This document shows, one piece after another, positions 1 through 6,826 of a stretch of DNA of 64,000 nucleotides. Source of the DNA: Phycisphaerales bacterium (GTDB lineage: Bacteria > Planctomycetota > Phycisphaerae > Tepidisphaerales > Tepidisphaeraceae). Below the pieces are notes generated by a model that searched no databases, was not told where the DNA came from, and saw only the letters and a list, made by a program, of their open reading frames with translations. Within the stretch, counting starts at the first letter, position 1; the number at the start of each line of letters is the position of its first letter. Position numbers and translations under genes: made by a program. The DNA lies in NCBI GenBank assembly GCA_020853095.1, contig JADYZN010000014.1:62001-126000 (forward strand), read 5' to 3'.

Positions 1-1
1 A

Positions 2-1033
2 CCGCTGTTGCTCAGCGAATCCCGCCGCATCGACGGCCGGGGCGTCACCCCTCTCCAGCGGGTCAACATCCGCCAGCCCATCGGCACCAGCGTGCGCTCC
101 ATTGATGCGCTGCACACCTGCGGCCTCGGCCAGCGGATGGGCATCTTTTCCGGCCCCGGCGTCGGCAAAAGCACCCTGATGTCCTCCATCGCCAAACACA
201 CCAGCGCCGATGTCTCGATCATCGCCCTGATCGGTGAACGCGGCCGCGAGGTGCAGGAATTTCTCCACAACAGCCTCGGCCCCGACGGCATGGCCCGCTG
301 CGTCGTCATCGTCTCCACCAGCGATGACCCCGCGCTGCTGCGCGTCCGCGCCGCCAAAGTCGCCACCACCATCGCCGAATACTTTCGCGATCAGGGCCTC
401 AACGTCCTGCTTCTGATGGATTCGCTGACCCGATTGTGTCAGGCCCAGCGCCAGATCGGCCTTGCCGCACGCGAACCGCCCGCCACCAAGGGCTTTCCAC
501 CCAGCGTTTTCGCTTTGATTCCCGAACTGCTCGAACGAGCCGGTACGACCGCCATCGGCTCGATCACCGGATTTTACACCGTGCTGGTCGAGGGGGATGA
601 TTTCAACGAGCCGATCCCCGATGCCGTCAAAGGCATCACCGACGGCCACCTGTGGCTCAGCCGCGCGCTGGCCAATCGCGGCCATTTCCCCGCCATCGAC
701 GTTCTGCAAAGCATCAGCCGTGTTCGCGGGGATGTGACCGATTCAAGCCACGTGCGCATGGCCCGTCGCATCCTGTCGCTGACGGCCGTCTATCACGAAA
801 TTGAAGACATGGTGAACATCGGCGCGTACGTCGCCGGAACCAATCCCGAATTCGACCTGGCGGTCCAATCCCGCCCCAAAATCGTGCAGTTTTTACAACA
901 GGAGCCGACCGCCCCCAGCACGCTGGATCAATCCTTCAAACAACTGGCCGAACTGGTGGCCTGGATCGATCAGATGGACAAGGCGTTCAAGGCGCAGGCG
1001 GCCAAACTCGCCCGCCAGCCGGCGCGAAATTGA
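2..1033 (+). CDS. fliI: Flagellar export ATPase FliI (5'-truncated by window)
   Basis: ATPase of the flagellar type III export apparatus; it works at the cytoplasmic base of the flagellum and releases substrates from their chaperones. The frame is open from the left edge, so roughly the first 100 residues are missing (343 visible; the family is about 430-450). Visible are the Walker A loop GPGVGKST near visible residue 55, a Walker B strand in LLLMDSLTR near 140, and the GSITGFYTVLVEGDD stretch typical of the F1-beta-like FliI/YscN family. It heads an operon with fliJ, a MotE-like gene and fliK, which favours FliI over F1 or Rho homologues. Confidence 0.95.
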   Translation, partial: PLLLSESRRIDGRGVTPLQRVNIRQPIGTSVRSIDALHTCGLGQRMGIFSGPGVGKSTLMSSIAKHTSADVSIIALIGERGREVQEFLHNSLGPDGMARCVVIVSTSDDPALLRVRAAKVATTIAEYFRDQGLNVLLLMDSLTRLCQAQRQIGLAAREPPATKGFPPSVFALIPELLERAGTTAIGSITGFYTVLVEGDDFNEPIPDAVKGITDGHLWLSRALANRGHFPAIDVLQSISRVRGDVTDSSHVRMARRILSLTAVYHEIEDMVNIGAYVAGTNPEFDLAVQSRPKIVQFLQQEPTAPSTLDQSFKQLAELVAWIDQMDKAFKAQAAKLARQPARN

Positions 1034-1063
1034 ACGCCCTCGTAGAGTGGAGAACCGCATTCG

Positions 1064-1540
1064 ATGCCCAAATTCAGCTTCCAACTCGAAGGCGTGCTCA
1101 AACATCGCAAGCACATCGAACGGCTGCGCCAGCGCACGCTGGCCGAGGCGCAATCCCAGATGACGCAGTTGCAGGCCCAGTTGCGCCAACTCGATGAAAC
1201 AGCGCGACAGGCCGGCGTCGATCTGCGTCAAAATCATCTGACCGGCCGGCTCGACATGAATTTCCTGGCCGCCCACCGGCGATTCACGCTGGCCTCCCAG
1301 CGTCAGGCCCTGGCGTTGGCCCAGAAAATGGCCCTGGTGCAACGGCAGGTGCTGGAAGCACAGTCCGCCCTGGCCCATGCCGCCAAACAACGAAAAGTCA
1401 TCGAAAAACTTCGCGAACGCCACCACGAGCGCTGGTCCACCGCACTGGGTCGGCGCGAACTGAGCGAACAGGATGAAATCGCCATGCAGCTCAGCTATTG
1501 GCACGGCGTCGAACTTGAAGAAGCGGAGCCGGTGGGATGA
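1064..1540 (+). CDS. fliJ: Flagellar export chaperone FliJ
   Basis: A 158-residue, almost wholly helical and strongly charged protein rich in Gln, Arg and Glu, as expected for the antiparallel coiled coil of FliJ, the stalk-like partner of the FliI ring. The N-terminal FSFQLEGVLKHRKHIE resembles the FliJ start (phenylalanine, then L..VL..R). It begins 30 bp after fliI and overlaps the next gene by 4 bp (ATGA), so it is probably translationally coupled. Sequence identity in this family is low; the call rests mainly on length, coiled-coil character and position. Confidence 0.82.
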   Translation: MPKFSFQLEGVLKHRKHIERLRQRTLAEAQSQMTQLQAQLRQLDETARQAGVDLRQNHLTGRLDMNFLAAHRRFTLASQRQALALAQKMALVQRQVLEAQSALAHAAKQRKVIEKLRERHHERWSTALGRRELSEQDEIAMQLSYWHGVELEEAEPVG

Positions 1541-2205
1541 AAAAAATCTTCAACGTCCTGGTTTTGACCCTCGCGATCAACTTCCTCGCTTTGGCGGGTG
1601 GAGCGGGTTGGCTCTATCGTGCCGGCCGGCTCAATCGCGAGAACGTTCACGCCATCAAGGAAATGCTCTTTCCGCCGCCACCCCCCAGCGACGTGAAACT
1701 CGAAACCACCACCCAGCCGGCCACCCAGCCCGCCGCCCGCCTGGAAGAACTTCTCGCCCGCCACACCGGCCGAACCGCCTCCGAGCAGATCGAATTCATC
1801 CGCCACACCTTCGACGCCCAGATGGTCCAGCTCGACCGTCGCCAGCGCGAATTGGACGACTTGCAACGGCAGGTTGACCTCGCCCGCGAACAAATGGCCC
1901 GCGACCGTTCCCAGTTGGAACAGGAACGTCAGAAACTCCAGAATCGCGAACAGGAAGCCGCCCGGCTGCAAACCGACCAGGGCTTCCAGGACAGCCTGCT
2001 GCTCTACCAATCCATGCCCGCCAAACAGGTGAAAACCATCTTCATGACCCTCCCCGATGACGTGGTGATCTCCTATCTCCAGGCGATGCCCCCCCGGTTG
2101 GCTTCGCGCATCTGCAAAGAATTTAAGAGTCCGGAGGAAATCGGCCGAATTCAATCAGTGTTGGAGAAGATGCGCCAGGCCCAAGCCTCAAGCAAGGAAC
2201 CGTAA
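1537..2205 (+). CDS. MotE-like flagellar protein (membrane anchor, coiled coil, MgtE-N-like C-terminus)
   Basis: 222 residues. An N-terminal membrane segment (about residues 5-27) is followed by a Pro/Thr-rich linker, a long coiled coil (about 75-145) and a C-terminal helical domain. The C-terminal pattern (SMPAKQVKTIFMTLPDDVV, then YLQAMPPRLASRI) matches the repeat found in MgtE N-terminal domains and in the MotE family, which in other bacteria stabilises stator protein MotC or sits next to flagellar genes. The start overlaps fliJ by 4 bp. Role inferred: membrane-anchored structural or stator-associated component. An exact orthology claim would need a profile search. Confidence 0.7.
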   Translation: MKKIFNVLVLTLAINFLALAGGAGWLYRAGRLNRENVHAIKEMLFPPPPPSDVKLETTTQPATQPAARLEELLARHTGRTASEQIEFIRHTFDAQMVQLDRRQRELDDLQRQVDLAREQMARDRSQLEQERQKLQNREQEAARLQTDQGFQDSLLLYQSMPAKQVKTIFMTLPDDVVISYLQAMPPRLASRICKEFKSPEEIGRIQSVLEKMRQAQASSKEP

Positions 2206-2207
2206 CC

Positions 2208-3509
2208 ATGCCCGCCGATGTGCAACAACTCATCAAGACCACCCGATCGACCCCGGCCAAGGCCAAAAAGCCCGCCGCCAATGGCGCTGGCGAGGACTTT
2301 GGTCAGATTCTTAAACAGGCGAACAAACCCAAGCCCAAGCCTTCTCCGGATGCCGAACAGCAGCCTCAGCAGGTAGCAAAAAAGCAGGAACCTGCCAAAA
2401 CCGAATCGGCCGATCATACGGCTGAATCAGCACCGGAAGAAGTCAACCAAGCCGAGGCTCAGGCCGACCCTCAAACCGACGCCCAAGCCGAGCATCCGGA
2501 TGAGCATCACGAACCAACCGCCGAAGAATACGTCGCGGCCGCACAGGTGGTCACGCCGCAACCGGTGGTCCTGAAACAAAACGAGCCGACCAAATCCGAA
2601 CCGCAACCGCAATCTGCCGTTTCTCAGGCCGAACCGACGGCCGTCGTCGCGCTCAATGGCCAAATGCCTGATATGCCCGACCATCAATCGGCTGACAAAA
2701 CAACCCCACCCCCTGTCGCGACCAATCCCCAGGCTTCTCCCGATCCTGCTGCGCAAGCCAAGCCTCAACCAGCACTTACATTGGGTCAATCCGTCGCGAC
2801 TTCATCGGATGATTCGGATTCTCCATCGACGGACCACCACAAGGCCCAACAAGCCAATCCGCTGCCGAATCCCGATTCGAATGCGATGAATGCTGAAATG
2901 GCCGTTGCGCAAACTGCGGCGGCCGTCGCCGACACGGATCATTCGGCCGTTGCGAAATCGGACCTGAATAACGCCAAGATCGACCTGGTGATCGCCCCTC
3001 TGGGCGATTCGGTCGCTCCCAAACACGCTCCAGCCGCCACCAACAATACGCCGGCCGTACCCCTTCCCACGGCTCATGAAGCCCAGTTCGCGCAGGACAA
3101 TCATCCCAAAATCATTACCGCCCTGCGCAGCGAAATCGCCGGCTCCAATGGAACCATGCACATCCGCCTCGATCCGCCCGAACTCGGTGCGCTGCAGGTC
3201 ACGGTGCGCATGCGGGATGGCATCATGAGCGCCGCGTTTGAAACTTCCAATGACGAGGCGACCAAACTGCTCAGCCGCAGCATGACCCAGCTCAAGCAGG
3301 TGCTCGAATCGCAGGGTGTCAGCATCGACAAGCTGCACGTCCAGCAAAGCTCACGTTCCGACAAGCCCACCACCGGCGATGAGCATCAACAGCAACACCA
3401 CCATCAGGATGGCAATTCGGCCCGCCAGGACCAGCAACGCAAGGAAATGATCCGCCGGATGTGGCGCCGGCTGGGCGTCGGCAACGACCCGCTGGACCTG
3501 GTGGCCTGA
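2208..3509 (+). CDS. fliK: Flagellar hook-length control protein FliK
   Basis: 433 residues. The first 290 are low-complexity, rich in Ala, Pro, Gln and Glu, as in the variable ruler region of FliK. The C-terminal part (about 300-375) is the conserved Flg_hook domain: LRLDPPELGALQVTVRMRDG followed by a helix containing LLSRSMTQLKQVLESQGV. FliK is an exported ruler that switches export specificity from hook to filament by contacting FlhB. It starts 2 bp after the MotE-like gene and is the last gene of the visible flagellar operon. The His/Gln-rich tail (HQQQHHHQDG) is a local peculiarity. Confidence 0.9.
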   Translation: MPADVQQLIKTTRSTPAKAKKPAANGAGEDFGQILKQANKPKPKPSPDAEQQPQQVAKKQEPAKTESADHTAESAPEEVNQAEAQADPQTDAQAEHPDEHHEPTAEEYVAAAQVVTPQPVVLKQNEPTKSEPQPQSAVSQAEPTAVVALNGQMPDMPDHQSADKTTPPPVATNPQASPDPAAQAKPQPALTLGQSVATSSDDSDSPSTDHHKAQQANPLPNPDSNAMNAEMAVAQTAAAVADTDHSAVAKSDLNNAKIDLVIAPLGDSVAPKHAPAATNNTPAVPLPTAHEAQFAQDNHPKIITALRSEIAGSNGTMHIRLDPPELGALQVTVRMRDGIMSAAFETSNDEATKLLSRSMTQLKQVLESQGVSIDKLHVQQSSRSDKPTTGDEHQQQHHHQDGNSARQDQQRKEMIRRMWRRLGVGNDPLDLVA

Positions 3510-3561
3510 ATATAAATTTTAATGCCAAACCAATCCGCGAGACGATGATAATATGTAATAG

Positions 3562-3996
3562 TTATTCCAGAATTGTACTTTGGATCCGCTTCTGGAGGCG
3601 ATCATCGGCGTTTTCAAATTCCGCCAGACGGTCTTCAGACAATTCCTGTAGAAATTCTGAGCCGTTGATGAACAGCCCCTTTGCCGGCTGGAATGAATAG
3701 ACAGTCGTGCATAAAATTGGAACTGATTTAAGCCCCTGACGGGGTAGAAAAAGAATAAATTGCTTTTTCATCCCAAAATCGACGCATTGCAAAAGGCCAA
3801 TGCCTGTATGGGAAATATCCCGGGTCAAGACTTCCAGAGGATGGTCCGCCACCGCATCCCGCAGGGGGATCATCGCTAATTTGGATTCGATCTCAATTCG
3901 CAGCGATCTGCGTTTTTCGCTCCCGCCACCACGGCCAACGCTATGAGCACGCAGGCCCTCGATAACCTGCGCAAAGGTTTGCGTACTGAGCTGCAT
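3562..3996 (-). CDS. PilZ-domain-like protein
   Basis: 144 residues. The middle shows a PilZ-like arrangement: an arginine-rich segment (EKRRSLRIEIESKLAMIPL, about 27-45) and then RDISHTGIGLL (about 59-69), which corresponds to the D/N-x-S-x-x-G motif of c-di-GMP-binding PilZ domains, followed by beta-strand sequence. The start has AAGGGG upstream on the minus strand. Position beside the flagellar operon would fit a c-di-GMP-responsive motility effector, but that link is inference. The PilZ motif is slightly degenerate, so ligand binding is uncertain. Confidence 0.7.
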   Translation of the reverse strand: MQLSTQTFAQVIEGLRAHSVGRGGGSEKRRSLRIEIESKLAMIPLRDAVADHPLEVLTRDISHTGIGLLQCVDFGMKKQFILFLPRQGLKSVPILCTTVYSFQPAKGLFINGSEFLQELSEDRLAEFENADDRLQKRIQSTILE

Positions 3997-4206
3997 GATT
4001 ACCCCTTATGTCAGAACCTCGTCTTCAATTCCTTTATCGGAGGTGAGTTCAGTCGAGCATTAAAATCTTTCGAGGTTATCGGAAACCATCGTTTATTTTG
4101 AGCCGGGGGATAATTTCGGCGACAAGTTGTTCTGGCAATTGGAGTTGCTTACAGTTAATGTAGTGGAAGTTTTGATGTCATGTAGGGACTTTGGAGGTCT
4201 TTTTCG

Positions 4207-6165
4207 ATGACTTTGCTGGACCAGATTAAACGCCCGTCCGATTTGCGTGCCTTGTCGATGGATCAACTGGCGGTTCTCGCCGGCGAGATGCGTGAGCGTA
4301 TCTTTTCCGCCGTCAGCAAGAACGGCGGGCATCTGGCTTCCAATCTTGGCGTGGTGGAGCTAACGCTTGCGCTGCACTACGTTTACGATTTTGGGCCTTA
4401 TCCATCCGGTCCGGATCGGTTGTTGTTTGACGTCGGCCATCAGTGTTATCCGCACAAGATGCTGACCGGCCGGGCGGGGGATTTTGACAAGCTTCGCAAA
4501 AAAGGTCACGTGGGTGGGTTTCCCTCGCCCGATGAATCGCCTTACGACCTGTTTGCCGTCGGCCACGCCGGGACCGCCATAAGCACCGCCGTCGGCATGG
4601 CGCGGGGTGATGCGATTCAGAATCGTAACAATCACGTTGTGGCGATGGTGGGCGATGCTTCGATCGTCAATGGCATGTCCTTTGAAGGCCTCAATGGCGC
4701 CGGCACGCTCAAACGCCAGTTGCTGATTATTCTCAACGACAACGGCATGAGCATCAGCTCGCCGCAGGGGGCTTTCAGCCAATACCTGGAGCGCGTGCGC
4801 GTCAGCACCACCTTCGGCGAGGCCAAAAAACTGGCCGAGAAGGTCATGGGCCGGCTGCCCAGCAGCGTTGGCCAGACCGTACAGGATGTCTGGCGGCACA
4901 TCGCCGAAGGATTTAAGAGCGCCATCTGGCCGGGGCAGATTTTTGAAACGCTGGGGTTGATGTATCTTGGCCCGATCGACGGGCATGACCTGCCGGGGAT
5001 GATCAACATGCTCGGCGAGATCAAGCACGTTCAGCAGCCGATTTTGCTGCACGTCAAGACGGTCAAAGGGCAGGGTTGTGAGATTGCCTGCACCGACCCG
5101 ACCAAGTTTCACAGTCCCGCCGCGTTTCAGGTCAACGGTTGCCGGGTGGAGATCAAAAAAGGGTCGGGCAAGAGTTGGACCAACGCCTATGCGGATGCCA
5201 TGATTCAACTGGCCCGTGAAGACGACCGGGTGGTGGCCCTGACGGCCGCCATGCCCGATGGGACGGGCCTTAGCAAATTCGAAAAAGAATTTCCCAACCG
5301 CTATTTCGACACCGGCATCTGCGAAAGCCATCTGACCGGCATGGCGGCGGGGATGTGCAAGGCGGGCCTGCGGCCTTTCGCGGCGATCTATTCAACTTTT
5401 ACCCAGCGGGCGTTTGATCAAATCTGGCAGGAAGTGGCGTTGCAGCATCTGCCGGTGGTCATCTGCATGGATCGGGCGGGTTTTGTCGGTGACGATGGGG
5501 CGGTGCATCACGGGTTTCTGGATCAGGCTTTTTTACGGCCGCTGCCCGAGATCGTGCTGATGGCCCCCAGCGACGAGGCGGAATTGAATCGCGCTTTGAA
5601 ACTGGGGTTGTCCCTTGAGACTCTCAGCGCGGTGCGTTATCCGCGCGACACGGTTCCGGCACAGAATTTTGAGGATGTGATCGACCCATCGCTTCAGCCG
5701 GCGGCCCGACAGCCCTGGACGGCCGGCCGCAGCAGGATTTTGCGTCAAGGCGAGGATGTCACCCTGATCGTTTACGGCGTGCTGGTTGAGAATGCCATGG
5801 CGGCGGCGGAGTTGCTGGCGGCCGAAGGAATTTCCGCAACCGTCATCGACGCCCGTTTCTGCAAGCCGCTGGATGGCGAGATGATCAAATCCGCTCTTCG
5901 TCCCGGCCACGCGGTGTTGACGGTTGAAGATCATTCCCTGCAAAACGGTTTTGGCAGCGCGGTGCTGGAATATGCCGTCGCTCATCAGCTTCCCACTCGC
6001 CACCTGAGTCGCCTGGGTCATCCCGACCGCCTGATCGCCCACGCCAGCCGAAAGGAACAACTGGCCGAAGTGGGCCTTGACGCGGCCGGAATCGTGCGAA
6101 GCGTCAAGGATGCCATCCGTGATGCGGCCCAAAGCGCTGAATCGCTCCAGACGCAGATGGCTTAG
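4207..6165 (+). CDS. dxs: 1-deoxy-D-xylulose-5-phosphate synthase
   Basis: Condenses pyruvate with glyceraldehyde-3-phosphate in a thiamine-diphosphate-dependent reaction, the first step of the MEP isoprenoid route. 652 residues, slightly longer than the usual 620-640. Recognisable: NGGHLASNLGVVELTLAL near residue 38, the ThDP/Mg region (VGDASIVNGM ... ILNDNGMSIS), the catalytic-glutamate segment GICESHLTGMAAGM, and DRAGFVGDDGAVHHG in the transketolase-type domain. It departs from the common family text at two places: GDA where GDG is usual, and ESH where EQH is usual. A strong GGAGG lies 8 nt before the ATG. Apparently monocistronic. Confidence 0.93.
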   Translation: MTLLDQIKRPSDLRALSMDQLAVLAGEMRERIFSAVSKNGGHLASNLGVVELTLALHYVYDFGPYPSGPDRLLFDVGHQCYPHKMLTGRAGDFDKLRKKGHVGGFPSPDESPYDLFAVGHAGTAISTAVGMARGDAIQNRNNHVVAMVGDASIVNGMSFEGLNGAGTLKRQLLIILNDNGMSISSPQGAFSQYLERVRVSTTFGEAKKLAEKVMGRLPSSVGQTVQDVWRHIAEGFKSAIWPGQIFETLGLMYLGPIDGHDLPGMINMLGEIKHVQQPILLHVKTVKGQGCEIACTDPTKFHSPAAFQVNGCRVEIKKGSGKSWTNAYADAMIQLAREDDRVVALTAAMPDGTGLSKFEKEFPNRYFDTGICESHLTGMAAGMCKAGLRPFAAIYSTFTQRAFDQIWQEVALQHLPVVICMDRAGFVGDDGAVHHGFLDQAFLRPLPEIVLMAPSDEAELNRALKLGLSLETLSAVRYPRDTVPAQNFEDVIDPSLQPAARQPWTAGRSRILRQGEDVTLIVYGVLVENAMAAAELLAAEGISATVIDARFCKPLDGEMIKSALRPGHAVLTVEDHSLQNGFGSAVLEYAVAHQLPTRHLSRLGHPDRLIAHASRKEQLAEVGLDAAGIVRSVKDAIRDAAQSAESLQTQMA

Positions 6166-6258
6166 TTTTTGTTGAGGGGTGGTTTACTGAAAGCCACCGA
6201 CGAATTGAATTGAATTGTTGGAATGGGGTCGGATGGTGCGAAGTGGACCGTCGGCGGG

Positions 6259-6519
6259 TTATTCATACACGTTGCTTCGTTTTGCGATGGTGATGACAAA
6301 AACCGTGACGGCTCGATCGTTGATTGTGTACACCACGCGCAGGTCGCCAACGCGATATCGGTAAGAGCCGGACAGCTTCCCTTTCAATGCCTTGATGTTG
6401 TTTCCCTGACGGGGATGTTGTTCGAGCCATTGGAAACATCGGGCCAACTTTTTTGCCAGGGGTTTGTCACATCGCTCGAAGAAGTTCTGAGCCTCTCGCG
6501 ACAGCTCGACTTTATACAT
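6259..6519 (-). CDS. RelE/ParE-family toxin
   Basis: 86 residues with the compact RelE/ParE pattern: an N-terminal helix pair (SREAQNFFERCDKPLAKKLARCFQWLEQHP), then KALKGKLSGSYRYRVGDLRVVYTI and a last strand ending in KRSNVYE. Family members are either ribosome-dependent mRNA interferases (RelE) or gyrase poisons (ParE); the sequence alone does not decide. Its start lies 8 bp inside the 3' end of the upstream antitoxin, the normal antitoxin-toxin order with coupled translation. It lies between dxs and lptD with no mobile-element remnants visible. Confidence 0.85.
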   Translation of the reverse strand: MYKVELSREAQNFFERCDKPLAKKLARCFQWLEQHPRQGNNIKALKGKLSGSYRYRVGDLRVVYTINDRAVTVFVITIAKRSNVYE

Positions 6520-6742
6520 CGGAACGCACCTTGCCCCACGGTCGGGTGCGGCCGGATTTGATGTCCTTCATCCCACGCTTATAAGAGGCCGTGAAGCCGG
6601 GGATCGAAAGCAGCTCCAAGGTGGCGGCATCCGTTTCGCGGGTCTTCACGAATTCCAGAAATTCGGAGGCAACGTGCAGTTGCGGTTCCGATAGGGTGTC
6701 AATCAGAGCTTTGGCTTTCTGGCGGAGCGTGAGGGTACTCAT
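6512..6742 (-). CDS. Antitoxin of type II TA pair
   Basis: 76 residues. The N-terminal helices (MSTLTLRQKAKALIDTLSEPQLHVASEFLEFVKTR) resemble the short DUF2281/AbrB-like or Phd-like antitoxins that precede RelE/ParE toxins; the tail is basic and ends KSGRTRPWGKVRSDV. The 8-bp overlap with the toxin gene supports the assignment. Such antitoxins normally autorepress the operon through the N-terminal domain; no clear palindrome was seen upstream. The family-level name is uncertain; the role rests on size and position. Confidence 0.72.
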   Translation of the reverse strand: MSTLTLRQKAKALIDTLSEPQLHVASEFLEFVKTRETDAATLELLSIPGFTASYKRGMKDIKSGRTRPWGKVRSDV

Positions 6743-6826
6743 GGGCTTGATTTTAGGCCCAAGTCACCTGGACGTCGAGATTTATAATGTCCACAAGAAA
6801 TGTGGATTGGGTGCGAATGACATGAT

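Noticed and set aside
6166-6200. Hairpin GGTGGTTT/AAAGCCACC after dxs as a terminator
   Set aside because: The stem has a bulge and no T-run follows on either strand.
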